DNA of 64,000 nucleotides, from NCBI GenBank assembly GCA_949592205.1, contig CATIUR010000012.1, positions 619,001 to 683,000 on the forward strand, written 5' to 3'. Both the position numbers and the translations under genes were made by a program. Source of the DNA: Helichrysum umbraculigerum (taxonomy: Eukaryota; Streptophyta; Magnoliopsida; Asterales; Asteraceae). Numbering within the stretch: position 1 is the first letter of the stretch; every line of letters begins with the position of its first letter. Positions 21,817 to 33,850 of the stretch are shown in pieces. Below the pieces are notes generated by a model. That model was not told the DNA's origin. It made no database searches and was given only the letters and a program-made list of their open reading frames with translations.

Positions 21817-23028
21817 TTAGTGCATGGGATAGAGATCTAGGAAATGCTCCATTAATCGGGCAACCACATTTTCAACTCCATTACCAAATGTCGGAAAATT
21901 AGCCAAGTGTTCAGTGGCAATAGGCTGAAGATAAATCAAGTCCCAACTGATTTTCTTTATCGCTTTATTATTTTCTCCCTCAGGTGCAAAAACCAATTTA
22001 TCATCTTCCAACTTATATTCACGGTCGGGGTTATTCTCCTCTAACTCGCTCATAAATTCCAAACATGCCTCTGTTATTCCATAGTGTTTTCTCATTAGTG
22101 GACTTTTCCTCAAGTCCCTCACCCGTCTTTCTATCTTTTGAAGAACTACCTCTTGAATGTTACTAAAATACAACCCCGATTGCCTGAAAATTTCAACAAT
22201 CCTCGTGTAGATTTCCACCATTCCAAAGTGGAAATGATCAATTGGGGTTGAAATCTTAGTTTCATCGACTAAAGCTCCCAAATTTTCCACCAAATAGATA
22301 GCTAGATCAACCTTACTGTCCGGACGAATAAAATCTAGATGTGGTCTTCCTCTTTCTTCAGCAGCTAACAGCTCCAACTTAGATACCATTCCTCGAAGAT
22401 AAAAGTGTATTGTGTTGGACACTACTACCCGATGGGGTGTTGGATCTCTCAAATGGTCATTCAACTGTAATAACCTAACCAAAGCTCTCAAACTAACCTC
22501 AAATACCCTATCAGCTTCAGAGCTCGGATCTCCAGTAAGTTCATACAATGCTCCAATCATGCGGTTAAAACACGCTGACTGACTAGCTGAATACGGAAAT
22601 GATGACTGCCTCAAAATTTCGTAAATGTCGACATGTCTCTTTTTCTGTTGAGAAAAGAATGTCTTCTCAGCATCAATCCTCGAGTCCAACTCGTCCTCAA
22701 AATTTTTCAGCTCATCAATAAACCGTTGTTCATATCCAAGTTGCTTAATTAAGTCTGCAGCATCCACTACCTCCTGGATCAACACTAACTGATTATCAGG
22801 GAAATACACTGTAGACTGCTTAATCACTTCCGTAATGAACAGAAAATCCATTCTAAATTCTTTGATAGCATTCAACAACTCTTGACATGTTGAAGTGATA
22901 GGAACAACCTAACGACCTAAATGAGTAATTGATGGAATAGTGTCGTCAGAACTAGCATCAGAACTATCATAGTTCATCCCCCTGGCCATGTTGTAATTGT
23001 TGACATCACTTTCAAAACTCCTTGTCAT
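21817..23028 (-). pseudogene. N1 ORF of about 403 codons, unknown protein family, one in-frame stop
   Basis: Starts with an ATG at 23028 (MTRSFESDVNN), has an in-frame TAG at codon 40 (22911-22909) and is then open for 364 codons to the stop at 21817. I do not recognise the protein. It is acidic to neutral, rich in Leu/Glu/Arg and looks mostly helical, with no zinc knuckle, no protease or RT motif, no signal peptide and no clear membrane segment. It aligns end to end with the N2 frame at 59323-60472; shared features include FPYSxSQ, TGxPxSxAD, LRxLxxL, HLR/HLT and a final helix ExFL/EQFL. It is the only long frame of N1 and sits where gag-pol would be, about 340 bases after the PBS. Alternatives are an extremely diverged Gag or a captured host gene. 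The single stop suggests recent loss or readthrough. Confidence 0.75.
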
Positions 23029-23368
23029 TCTGATTACAACCTAAATAAGAAATAAATCTGAAATACAAACACCACTAACGAAAAACAAGTTAGTTTACAC
23101 ACAATAAAATAAAAATTAATGAAATACACAAAATTTTACATGAGAACTCCAACCGGCGGATGGATTTCCATCCGACGGTTGAAACTAATTACCTAAAGAT
23201 TTAACCGAATAAAAAAAATAATTCGTTTCAACCAGTTTTAATTAACAAAACTTATTGCTACAAATAAGTAAACTAATTAAACAACTTTACAAACAAATTA
23301 TTTAACAAATATTAAAGTACAAAAGTTTACAATTACTAATTCCTATTTAAATAAACAACGCAACCGTT

Positions 23369-23385
23369 CCCCGGCAGCGGCGCCA
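23369..23385 (-). other. N1 primer binding site (tRNA-Asp type)
   Basis: Minus strand TGGCGCCGCTGCCGGGG, six bases inside the 5' LTR end. Athila/Tat elements use this kind of site; AT1 has the near-identical TGGCGCCGTTGCCGGGG. Confidence 0.92.
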
Positions 23386-23391
23386 AAAACT

Positions 23392-24912
23392 TGATGTGTC
23401 GTGAAAGGTCTTGTTTTACAATTTAGAAATGAAAATACCTAATAAATACTTTTCACACAGCTAGGCAAGAATACCTGATCGAATGTAAGTATAGATTTGG
23501 TAAGACCGAGTCGGACTCAGGGAACGGAGTTTATTTATATAAATAGAAAGTAATAATTAACTAGAAAACAGTAAATAAGGGGCGTTTGAGTTACGTTCGA
23601 ACATAAGAATTGTAAATAATAATTAAAACTAAATAAACTTTAAATTAAAATAATAAAATAATAAATAGATAACAATAGGAAGGAATAGTAATTGTATAAT
23701 TAACTTCACTCAGATTCATATATCCAGATTCATCGCATATTGAATATTTAATTGTGATTTCTTTTAAATCAATTTAGTCACTAATCAAAGATTCTAAATT
23801 GAATGTAAATTAGTCTCCTGTTCAGGTTAACTAATTTCTACAATTTAAGGGTCCACATTAAACATCGATCCAATGTCACAAGATTATTAGTTTATTGTGT
23901 GCTTTACCCTAAATTGTGCATTAAACATTCACAACTTATTATAATTAACTCTAATGGTATGAATCAACAATACCCAATAATTTCTTATTGTCTTGTTCAC
24001 TTTAGATTGCATAATTCTTATTATCTTAACCTATCAGACTCAACATATTTAACAATAGTTAAAATCCTAAAATTAATAACCATCAATAATCCATAATATT
24101 AAAGAAAATCAATCTCATCAATATCATTAACCACGTTAAGAAATAATCACTAGCAATCACCAATAAACACGGTTCTACGAGCCATATAATAGTTTTCAAT
24201 CAAATAACTTATTCAATATGCAATTGCAATCTTTCAATAATCATTATCCAAACTTAATCAATTACACAATTACTAAAAATATTCAATTCATCATAAGATA
24301 AATAAAACTCAGATTATAGAATACCAAATTCATCAATGATATTGAAATAACGAGAGTAATACCAAATCAAAAGACGAACCACTCGAAACTAGAATGAAAG
24401 AACTTCAATCTTGATCTCTTGTGCCTCTAAAAGATTCTTAAAATTCGTAACTAAGCCTCTGGAACCGAAAACAATAAACCCTAATCGAAATTGTGATGAT
24501 TACCCTAATGGTTTAAAATTTCCGAATTTATATATTCTGGAAAAGTGATCCATACGGCGGATGGAATAATCCATCCGTCGTATGGATTGAATATAAGCCC
24601 AACCCAGCTCCGCATATGTCAGGGCCTTGACCACTGATCCATACGGCGTATGGAATAATCCATACGGCGTATGGAATGATTTTTCCAGATTTTAACTTCT
24701 TTTTCCTACATTCTCACCATTCTTGTTACTACTTTATTTCAATCTTCAAAAACTCACCATTTGACTCGTTTATTGGCCACTTTCTGTCTCTTTTCTCAAA
24801 ATCCTTCATTTCCACTGCTATTTGCAAATATGAATGAAATTAATATCTAAACTAAACCATTTGCAATAAAAACACGTAGGAATCGGGATAAAATACTATG
24901 CACCCCTTATCA
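23392..24912 (-). repeat. N1 5' LTR (1521 bp)
   Basis: Direct repeat of 18272-19808 with scattered substitutions. The outer end differs: after ACTATGCA the left LTR has a 22-base stretch that is replaced here by CCCC before TTATCA. It contains the same TATA box (24527-24535) and palindromic array (24548-24678). Confidence 0.92.
24548..24678. repeat. Palindromic motif array in N1 5' LTR
   Basis: Four sites, two of them perfect CCATACGGCGTATGG. The first two (CCATACGGCGGATGG, CCATCCGTCGTATGG) differ from the corresponding sites in the 3' LTR. Confidence 0.9.
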
Positions 24913-24917
24913 GGAAC

Positions 24918-25734
24918 CCACTGCTGTACAAATCTCAAATTTCAGAAAACTGGGTGATCAACTCATCAATAGACATCTGATTAGTCATATGCAGCTCCAT
25001 GAACTCCCGCCTGATACGAGACATGTCAAATTCAGACAAAACTGCCGGCATACCTCATTATAAAAATCTTGCCATCGAATAGACTCTTTCTGTTGCGGTG
25101 TCATAGTTGCTGTAATAGAATCCCACCAAGTCATAGCCTGACCCTTTAAAAGCTGAACTGCATAAGGAACTCTAACCTCTTCCTCCCGTTGACAAACCTC
25201 AAATTTTCTCTCAGTATCCAGTAACCAATCCAGTGTGACGGAAGGATTAATACTACCATGATATTCTGAAGGTTTACTAGACATGAAAGTTTTAAAAGAG
25301 CAAATCTTTTTTTGTTGTTAAAGTAAAGGTGGGAACATAGGTAACTGATAACTATAAGGCCCTGAAGATGATAATGGAACTGAAGTCTGAAAAAATGTAC
25401 CATAAGGCTGCTACTGATAATAAAATGGCAAGGATGTAGATATCTGTGAGGATGACACCAAAGGAGGTGGAACAGTACTTATAGTAGGTGGTTGTGAAGG
25501 TAGAGGCTGCTGAGATAATTCATCATGTACCCGCTGTCTAAAACCTCGAAGTTCCTGTAACTCATCCTCTAATTGCAAAATATACTCATTCCTGTCAGTT
25601 TCCTCACCTGCTATAAATAAAGTACCAGATTGCCCATATCTATCATTATGTGTCTTTGGAGGAGGAACATCAGTTCTAGAGGCATTATTGAGAGTGTTGG
25701 TCGGGTGCTCATTATCTGTCATATCTGTATCCAA
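24918..25734 (-). pseudogene. gag: G3 gag N-terminal part, degenerate
   Basis: Gag of G3 upstream of the N1 insertion. The ATG at 25734 (MDTDMTDNEHP) is followed by a short charged segment with heptad-like Leu/Glu spacing (ILQLEDELQELRGFRQRV) and a Pro/Ser-rich linker. Stops interrupt at about 25411 and 25320, then the gag core follows (DWLLDTERKFEV, QAMTWWDSI, RWQDFYNEV). A frame change near 25045 and a stop near 24945 complete the decay. The core WW motif and the block order are typical of Ty3/gypsy Gag. The frame would continue at 18265 on the other side of N1. Confidence 0.88.
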
Positions 25735-25883
25735 AACAACATCTCACAACTCGTTAATCGTTAGTACATAACATATTAACCAATTTCCAACAGTAGCTAA
25801 ATCCCACAACCTGGAATGTTTGACTTGACACAATCTAAGTTTGGGATTGAACACCTTACCAATGTCCAATTCGCCCAAACCTG

Positions 25884-25897
25884 TGCTCTGATACCAA
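25884..25897 (-). other. G3 primer binding site (tRNA-Met type)
   Basis: Minus strand TTGGTATCAGAGCA, two bases after the end of the 5' LTR (GGTGTTATA). Confidence 0.88.
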
Positions 25898-25899
25898 CT

Positions 25900-27216
25900 T
25901 ATAACACCCCTTAAATTCAGAATCATTTTTTTTAAAGATATAATATATACAATTATTGGAAGCGTAAGTCCATTTCATATTAAAATTCACAATACATATT
26001 ATATATACATATATGATTGTCTTGTTACAAAGGCATTACACGTTATACATATAAGTTATTACCATTACGAAACCAAAGTATTATCGATTGGGTGTTATAT
26101 GAAATCAAAACACAAGATTGTTTATCAAACTTTATCAGAGTAGACGATTTGTCAAACATTCCATCCAGTCAAAACTTCTTTCCTAGCCCAGAATAACAAA
26201 CAAAACCTGCAAGAAGTAAGGTGGTGGGATTAACACGAAGCTAAGTGAATAGATGTATAACTAACAGTCTAATTTAGCATAACAAAATCTGTTTACAGCA
26301 AATAATCGTAAACATAGAATACAACAGAGGATCGGTAGTACTTGAGGAACCCTACTACCGCGGTGGCCCCTAATCAACACTTAAAACTAACTGCAAGCCA
26401 ATACAGCGGTTTAACCGATAGCCTAATGCTATCATTATACTCAACACAGGTTCCTATCAACAACGCATGTACCAAGACCCTGTGTTGGTCAAACAATAGC
26501 AAACAAGCCCAACCAGAGTTGACCTCTATATCACGTAATACCCGAAGGCTACGTATCAGATAATCACATAATCCATAATCATCATGGCATCATATCAGAC
26601 TAAAATTCTATAAACAGTAAATCTACGTTTACTCATTGTAACCAAACTGTTATAATTAAATCACACTGAGAGTTACAGATCCACTCACCTGATTGTCTCA
26701 GTCTCCAACTCAGAAGTCTTGTGTTACTGAGTCTTCGGTTGATCTGAGATCAAAACAGAATATAAGTTAGTAAACCACATCGTAATTTATAGAGCTTACT
26801 TAAAGTTTATAACATCAACAAGTAAGAATTACATAGTTTAAACCATTACTAAATTCATACGATTCAAGTAATTAAGCTAGAACAAAAGTCACAAAAGCAG
26901 TCAGCTACCCGCCGAGTAATCGAAGTACCCGCCAGGTACTTTTGTGTTTCCCGGCTCCAACTTTGCTCAGAACTTTATTTAGTTTACCCGCCTATTTTAG
27001 TAACCGTGTAACATTTTATCCGGATCCAAAATACCCCTTTACCCGCTGGGTTAAGATTTACCAACCGGGTAACCACTTAGATCAGTTTACCCGCCGGGTA
27101 AGACCTTACCCGTCGGGAATTGCCCAGTATCCAGCGATCTACGCTTACAGCAAAGACCCAAACCCGAATCTAAACCAAAATAATTCACAACACAGGTTTC
27201 TAACTAGTTTGATACA
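25900..27216 (-). repeat. G3 5' LTR, PBS-proximal part (interrupted by AT1)
   Basis: Aligns with 12507 onward of the 3' LTR and stops at the AT1 target duplication ATACA (27212-27216). It continues at 51348. It includes the motif array 26905-27118. Confidence 0.93.
26905..27118. repeat. Palindromic motif array in G3 5' LTR
   Basis: Same ACCCGCCGGGT array as in the 3' LTR, with different decayed positions (for example ACCCGCCGAGTA and ACCCGTCGGGAA here). Confidence 0.88.
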
Positions 27217-27740
27217 TGATGTGACCCAAAAAGTCATGTTTTTAAGGACATATTTCCACACTTTTTGGACTATTCTTTGGTGAAAACATTTCAAAACCAT
27301 CATTATTTACCAAAAATCACCAAGGTAGTCTAAATATAGACGTTGCTGCAAAAATCGGTTAAAACGTCCAAATAACACGCAAACCGAGGCAAAACAATCA
27401 CCTTAAATTTTTCGTTCTCAATATTCTTATGGAAATAGAGATTAATTCCTATTTTATGATTCCATATGAAAATCCAAGACCGGAGGTGAAAGAATCAGAA
27501 AAAACGGACGAAAGACGGAGAAGATACAAGTCTGGAAGCTCGTCGATCGTCATCCGGAACACGCAAAAGTCAAACACTTACAAATTTGAAAAAATCAGTT
27601 TCATTAGAAGCGTAACGGAAAAACGAAACCAACGGTGCAAGAATCAAGCAAATCGGAGCCCAAACGAAGAAGATACGGACGAACCAAGCAACCAAGAAAC
27701 AAGCGGAGGCCAAACCAAGCACCAACCCCCCTGCCCACCT

Positions 27741-27798
27741 AGGTACCGTATACGGTACCCTAGGTGCCGTATACGACCCTTAGGGTGCCGTATACGAG
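27741..27798. repeat. Palindromic motif cluster in AT1 5' LTR
   Basis: One perfect 16-base palindrome GTACCGTATACGGTAC followed by two near copies of GGTGCCGTATACG within 58 bases, about 110 bases upstream of the TATA box. The 3' LTR copy is 49281-49338. Confidence 0.88.
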
Positions 27799-27909
27799 GT
27801 TGGTTGGGTTGTGAGGTGCCGTTTGCCCCCTGGTCCGCTTGCCCCATATGCTGCTTTGATACTTGTATCTTATGCTTCAAGACTTGTACCAAGCCTTCCA
27901 CCATTCTCC

Positions 27910-27917
27910 TATAAATA
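27910..27917 (+). promoter_or_regulatory. TATA box of AT1 5' LTR
   Basis: TATAAATA followed by a strongly pyrimidine-rich stretch (CTCTCATCTCATTTTCTTTC), a typical plant core promoter with a CT-rich start region. The 3' LTR copy is at 49454-49461. Confidence 0.7.
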
Positions 27918-29804
27918 CTAACCTCCATTTCTCATTTTCACACACCTCTCATCTCATTTTCTTTCTCTCTCTAAAAACTTCTCTCTAGAATTAGGTTAGC
28001 ATTCTCTCTCTAGCACTACTCTTAGGAGTTAGAGGAGAATTAGTAGGTTAGAGTAGAAGCTCTCAGTAGCTTTTGTACGGAGTTACTCCGAGACTTCAGA
28101 TTTGTGAAGATTTGTCTGTATTACTCTCGTATTCAGGTTTAATACAATCTCTCGCATTTATTCTTTTAATTATGCTTTCTTATTATGCATGCTTAGGAAT
28201 GAATGCTAGAATTATGCTAGGCTAGACAAATCAATGTTTGTTGTGATGTATGCAATGTTAGGATAGTTATGATATAATATACAATTGGGGATGACACCAT
28301 TACGAAACAACGGAGGTAATGTTATACGGCTTTCATTTGTATAGCACCGGAATCATCACGAATGTGTGTAGTACGGAACGTGGAAGCTATGAAAGTCGTG
28401 GGCACAATCCGTTGTAGAAATAATGATTCCCAATTGTAAACATACTGTTACTCTGTCTGTGTAGGTTAAAAACTGTTTGCGAACTTATAAGCTGAACCTC
28501 TGCCTGTTTATCTATCCAACTTATGTTGTGGTTTGTATCCTCCTCCCTAGAACCTGGCCAATTGCTAGAAGTAGGATTGCCAACTATTCTGTGTATGATG
28601 ATCAATGAACTCAACATGGTCGCTGTTCCCTTGATTGAAACACATCCGAGGGACACGAAGCATAGGATTAGAGATAGATTAGGTTCACGCTTGTTTGTTG
28701 TGTATCTTTGGGACAACTTCCGGGATACCCATGATTTAATTATTAGGTCAGTTAATGTGATGACTAGTGTTCCATCCTATTGCATGTTCTTGTTTGATTG
28801 TTGCTTAGGTACTGCATGCTAGACATACGCAAACATTATCACTGCCCTGTTAATTAGATTTTCACGAACATAATAAACATAATACAGATAGGTTAACATG
28901 CATGTAATAGTTGTGCTGATTGTCTGATTAATGATGAACAATTCAGCTGACCGCTAAACAGATTATCCCAACCGGTTCCGCGGGTTAAACCCTGTTCATG
29001 TTATTGTTCAATGAACAATTCATGCCATGATACTAACGTCTTCCGGATGTCTGTAAATGGGGACCTGGATTAGAGGATAATCGTCAGTTGAATTGGTCTG
29101 TGCATTTGGGAGAACTTCCGGTGTACTGGACATTCTATAACTGCTATCCATGTGACATATTATATATCTGATTGCGGACAACTCTACGTTAGGTATATAG
29201 TAGGATCGTAGCTATAGCTCATTAAGAAATACAGGAATATCTAGTGAGTAATGTGGAACCCTAATTGATATAACGGAAAAGCTGTAAAACGCCCGAGTAT
29301 CCGGTATAGCGTTAACATAAATACGTGGGAAACCGAGTAAAGGACGTAGGCATAATACTTTATTTACCAATTAAGTTTCTATGACCTCACCGGATTAATC
29401 ATCACCTCATCCCTCATAACTATCCACCCAAATAACATTGCCGAAGTCACAGCAAACATATTCCTTATCTTGATTTCTCTGCGTACTCCGTACAAACCCC
29501 TGTCTTTAATTTAGTTTTTAATTTTAGTAATTAGATTAGAAAACCAACCAACCTATCAAAAAGTTTTAAAATCCCAGCTAAATTACAAAAGATAATTAAT
29601 CCTCCTAGATTCCCATGCCCGTTGTAGTTTGAAGAACGACACCTGAGTCATACATACCGCTTACTGCCCTTTAGGTCTTTAAGTTGTATCAAAACTTAGG
29701 ATACCCAGCATAATAAATTTAAAACACACTGTCCGCGCGCCCTTGCCGGAAGGTTCAACGACCGGAGTAAAATCCGACCGACCGCGGGGTGTACGACAAG
29801 TTTT

Positions 29805-29822
29805 TGGCGCCGTTGCCGGGGA
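29805..29822 (+). other. AT1 primer binding site (tRNA-Asp type)
   Basis: TGGCGCCGTTGCCGGGGA, six bases after the LTR end, the usual Athila/Tat primer site. Confidence 0.93.
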
Positions 29823-29938
29823 TCAATATCATCCGGAAGTTACCTGCTTTATCCTTAAGTTAATTAGATTAATTAGGTTAATTTAGTTTAGTTAGATTAG
29901 CTTTCCTTTCCGTAACCCTAATTTCTACCTTACGAGTT

Positions 29939-31618
29939 ATGACGAATCGTATCACGCTCGCCTCATCAATCAAGCCACTGCTAGAGGGACGAGGAGGACC
30001 GATCGTAGCACCAACCGACGAAACCCTTGAAATTAAGCCTCACTACATAAAAATGATTAAATCTGAGTGTCAGTTTCATGGTCTTTCGGTTGAAAACTCA
30101 AACGCCCATCTCAACAAGTTTATCAACCTTACCGACTCCTTCGATATAGTAGGAACCAATAGGGACCTTCTTCGACTCCATCTGTTTCCTTATTCTCTAT
30201 CTTCTCGAGCCTTAACCTGGTTTTATGATTTCGAACCCAATTCGATTCATACATGGGAAGAGATGGCTACTAAGTTTCTAGCTAAGTACTTTCCTCCTTC
30301 CATGCAAACCAAGCTTAAGACCGACATTGCTAACTTCCATCAGGAAACTAACGAATCATTAAGCAAGGCTTGGGAACGATTTAAGAATCTTATTGGAAAA
30401 CGTCAAAACCATCAGTTGGCTGAATCGAATCTGGTCTGCACATTCTACAACAGCTTAAATCCTCAGCACCAACAAACCCTCGATGCTGCTTCATCCGGAA
30501 ACTTCATGCAACATACTTCAGACGAAGCTTGGAAGTTGATTGAGACGATAACGATGCACCATCATGACTTGGAGCCAGATGAATCCACTTCAGAGGAAAG
30601 GAATACTTCAGATCAAGCCTTAGACACCTTGAAAACTCAACTCGAATCCATCTCTAAATTTGTCAAGGACTTGCAAGAATCTTCTAAACCCATGCAAAAG
30701 AAGAAACCCCCAAAGTTCTTCCCAAACAGGCGGGCCAACGAAGAAATTCTTGACACCACTGGTAGAAACCTTGACCAATCCTTTCATTCTAAACCATTCG
30801 TTCAGCGGTTATCCACACTACCCCCGTCTCAATCTTTAGTTCTCTCTACTCCTACCCAATTGACTTCTCGTCTAAACAATACGATTTTCAATAACTTCAT
30901 GGTTGAGCAAAATAATATAAACAAACGAATTCTTGATTTTCAAAACCAAAATGATTATTTGCTCAGGATTTCAAATGATTTAATTAAAAACATGGAGGAT
31001 AATGTTAAAAGGTTGTTTTTAAAAGTTGAGGAGAAGCAAAGGGAGGAAGCGATCTACAATTCTGTCTTTCACTCATCCTACGAGCACGATGACATGCTTG
31101 TGGTCACTAGAGGAGGAAAAGAGACTAAGAACGAGAAAACCATAGATATTTCTTCGAATGAACCTTCTACTTCTCTACCCACTGACTCGGTACAAGCTGA
31201 CACCCCTGTCACTTCTCCTGAGCCAGAACCTTCTAAAGCCCCAGAAGTTTCTAAACCCGTTCGAATACCTTTCCCTGGTAGGCTTAAAAAAGAGAAACAA
31301 GAAGCTCAATTTGGAAAATATCTAGAAATGTTCAAAAGCCTACACTTAAATGTCAGATTATTAGATGCTTTAGTAGAAATGCCCAGTTGTGCTAAATTCT
31401 TTAAGGAACTGATATCCAACAAAGAAAAACTTAGACAGATAGTTAACTTACCCCTAGATGCCGAGTGCTCTCTAATTATGCAACAAGGACTACACCCTAA
31501 GCTTGGAGATACTGGCCGTTTCACTATTCCTTGTTATCTTCAGGATGTTCAAATAAGTAACGCCTTAGCTGACCTAGGAACTTTTGCCTACACGTATGAC
31601 CATCCAATTAGCAGATAG
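29939..31618 (+). CDS. gag: AT1 gag (559 codons, reading into the protease start)
   Basis: Athila-type Gag. It starts with an ATG 117 bases after the PBS. The gag core occupies about residues 35-200, with the marker order HLNKFINL, LRLHLFPYSL, SRALTWFYDF, TWEEMATKFLAKYFPP, SKAWERFKNLI, TFYNSLNPQHQQTLDAASSG and EAWKLIETI. A long Ser/Thr/Pro/Glu-rich linker follows. The C-terminal part (about 495-545) is the start of the Athila protease region, KLGDTGRFTIPCYL then LADLGT. The usual DLGA-type catalytic motif reads DLGT, and the sequence then jumps to a later part of the domain in another frame, so a deletion of several tens of bases has removed the active-site segment. There is no zinc knuckle, as is common in Athila Gag. 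Confidence 0.88.
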   Translation: MTNRITLASSIKPLLEGRGGPIVAPTDETLEIKPHYIKMIKSECQFHGLSVENSNAHLNKFINLTDSFDIVGTNRDLLRLHLFPYSLSSRALTWFYDFEPNSIHTWEEMATKFLAKYFPPSMQTKLKTDIANFHQETNESLSKAWERFKNLIGKRQNHQLAESNLVCTFYNSLNPQHQQTLDAASSGNFMQHTSDEAWKLIETITMHHHDLEPDESTSEERNTSDQALDTLKTQLESISKFVKDLQESSKPMQKKKPPKFFPNRRANEEILDTTGRNLDQSFHSKPFVQRLSTLPPSQSLVLSTPTQLTSRLNNTIFNNFMVEQNNINKRILDFQNQNDYLLRISNDLIKNMEDNVKRLFLKVEEKQREEAIYNSVFHSSYEHDDMLVVTRGGKETKNEKTIDISSNEPSTSLPTDSVQADTPVTSPEPEPSKAPEVSKPVRIPFPGRLKKEKQEAQFGKYLEMFKSLHLNVRLLDALVEMPSCAKFFKELISNKEKLRQIVNLPLDAECSLIMQQGLHPKLGDTGRFTIPCYLQDVQISNALADLGTFAYTYDHPISR

Positions 31619-32973
31619 ATCAGTTAAACTCCCCCGAGGAATTGCTGAAGATATTATGGTCCGTGTCGACAAATTCGTCTTTCCAGTTGATTTCGTTGTT
31701 ATGGATATTGAAGAGGACACCCAGGTTCCACTCATCCTTGGCAGACCTTTCCTAAACACTGCCAAGGCCGTCATTGACGTAAATGAAAAATCTTTAAAAC
31801 TCCGAGTTGGAACTGAAGAGGTCACCTTTAATGTTGATAAACTAATGAAACAGCCTGTGGGAGAAGATCTTGGCCTTGTAGATTCTATGCAGGAAATAAT
31901 TGAAGAACACCTGGAAGAGATCCTCGCAGTAAGCAGCATTAACCCCCTTCCCAATACTATCATAACTTCAAGAATACTCTGTGAAGAAAGTGCGGGTCTA
32001 TGCTCAGCTATCTCGGATTCTTCCAACGCATCTGGAGAGTTACTATTTCCTTTAAAGAATTCCGAGCCGCAGCTCAACTCCATCTTGACTGCTCCTCTTG
32101 GATATGGCACTCCTGTCACTCTACTACGAAGGAACCCAACTTCTGAAGTAGATCATTCATCTCTCTCAAGGGAAGAAATTCTAAAGACTCTTGACGACAT
32201 GGAGTCAATGCTTAAAACACCTGCTTCGCAACCATCTGAAGGTTGTGAAAATCCAGAAATCACCATCAGCGAGTCTTTATCAGCTCAATTTCAGAGATTT
32301 GCAACAACTGACAAAGGAAAAGAAATTATCACTGAAGAAAATGCAATCTCTCAATCTTCCCAAGTAAAATATGAGCTGAGAAAAGATGAGCTGTCCAACA
32401 ATACAGAATGGGTTGAGATAGCATCAGCCGACATTCCAGAATCACCTGCAATGGAGTCAGACTATCAAACAACGTACGACGAGCTTAAAAGAGACGAGAT
32501 TGCCAGGATGAAACCATCTACTGAAGAACCACCCGAATTGGAACTAAAGGAACTTCCCCCACACCTTGAATATGCTTTTCTTGAAGGTACTTCGCACTTA
32601 CCAGTTATCATATCTAAAGAATTAAAGCCCGAAGAGAAAGTAAGGCTGGTACAGGTTCTAAAGTCACACAAGAAGGCAATTGCTTGGAAGATCTCTGACA
32701 TACAAGGGATTAGTCCAAACTACTGCATGCATAAGATCTTAATGGAAAACGACTTTAGACCATCTGTTCAAAGGCAAAGGAGAGTCAACCCGAAGATTCA
32801 AGAAGTGGTGAAAAAGGAGGTTATCAAACTCCTGGATGCCGGTCTGATCTACCCTATCTCAGATTCCCCGTGGGTTAGCCCAGTTCAAGTCGTCCCAAAG
32901 AAAGGAGGCATGACGGTCATCGCTAACGAAAACAATGAATTGATTCCAACACGAACCGTCAATGGTTGGAGGG
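31584..32973 (+). pseudogene. pol: AT1 pol, first part (protease remainder to RT start), cut by G4
   Basis: It continues the Athila polyprotein in the next frame. The first residues, TIQLADRSVKLPRGIAED and PLILGRPFL, are the second half of the retropepsin domain (the GRPFL motif is diagnostic). A variable linker of about 250 residues follows, then the N-terminal RT region with LDAGLIYPISDSPWVSP. The frame is open to 32973, where the G4 LTR begins inside the codon series for NGWR. No ATG is required because this is the body of a polyprotein. Two lesions are visible: the protease deletion at the junction with gag and the G4 insertion. Confidence 0.88.
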
Positions 32974-33456
32974 TGTAACACCCGCCAAATTAGGACTAGT
33001 AATTAGTGCCTAATCATATGTTAATACATGTAATTAGTTCCTTGTTAGGCTAATTAATGTATCGAATTATATATATTGTTGAATATATACGAATATGCGA
33101 TTTGGTTAAATCGTACGCAATTTAAATCGAATGTATTTCGATTCAATTTAATACGAACGTTGGTGACCAATTTTATTAAATAACGTTTTTATGTCAAAAA
33201 ATATTATTATAATAATATTTCGTATTCATACGTATCGTACAAACAAACCTTACACAATTTAAACGTAAAACGCGCAAACTAAATAAACAAACTTACATTT
33301 TATAATTCAATATATAAATTGACTAGTAAAACATTTAAATAAAATATCGCGTAATAATTGGTATTTTAAAACGTACCATTTAATATTTAAAGTAATTATT
33401 TAACGTTTAAAAGACGGAGCAAACGAACACCGCACGGAGCGGGAACACGGGGCGAA

Positions 33457-33480
33457 AAATGGGAGGATAACCTCCCATTT
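33457..33480. other. Perfect hairpin ahead of the CT-rich tract in G4 LTR
   Basis: Arms AAATGGGAGG and CCTCCCATTT around the loop ATAA. A related hairpin (TGGGAGGT and ACCTCCCA arms) is at the equivalent place in the G5 LTR (63480-63498), so it is kept between diverged family members. Confidence 0.8.
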
Positions 33481-33850
33481 CCCACTCTCTTATTCTCACT
33501 TTCTCTTTTCTCTTTCTCTTTCTCCTTTCTTCTCTCTCAAATCCACCAACCACCACCACCTCCAAATTCTATCAAAAACGCCAAATACTACCACTAAACG
33601 CACGCGAATCATACCACTCTTTTGGAAGAAAACGACCACCGCATCACGATCTATCATCCTATCTTTTCGGATTTCTCATCCGACAATTTGTAAGTTTCCG
33701 ACAAATCCCGAAATCTCTCGTTTTTAAGTGTTTTCACTTTCTAGTAGTTTGTAACAACTTAAAATGTCCATATATGGGTTGGGTAAAAGAATCGGACCAA
33801 ACTATGGCCGGAAAACTCGTTTTTGGCTCAAAAACCCGTCATCAGCTTTA

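Larger units (their letters stand above)
18272..24912 (-). mobile_element. N1: non-autonomous LTR retrotransposon with an unrecognised ORF
   Basis: Two direct LTRs (18272-19808 and 23392-24912), an Asp-type PBS (23369-23385), a polypurine tract next to the left LTR, and one long frame (23028-21817) but no gag, protease, RT or integrase. It is inserted in the G3 gag, which resumes on both sides. The flanks TGGAC and GGAAC are similar but not identical, so the target duplication has decayed or my boundary is off by a base. The PBS and the GAGGACAAGT...GGGGGG polypurine context suggest mobilisation by Athila/Tat-type elements. Confidence 0.88.
27217..29798 (+). repeat. AT1 5' LTR (2582 bp)
   Basis: Begins TGATGTGACC and ends GGTGTACGACA. 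It contains the GTACCGTATACGGTAC motif cluster (27741-27798) and a TATA box (27910-27917). The frames near 28387-28822 recur in the other LTR by copying and are not genes. Confidence 0.94.

Noticed and set aside
28387..28822. Overlapping ~100-codon frames repeated at 49931-50366
   Set aside because: Both lie in the AT1 LTRs, so repetition is by LTR duplication and not by selection on protein.
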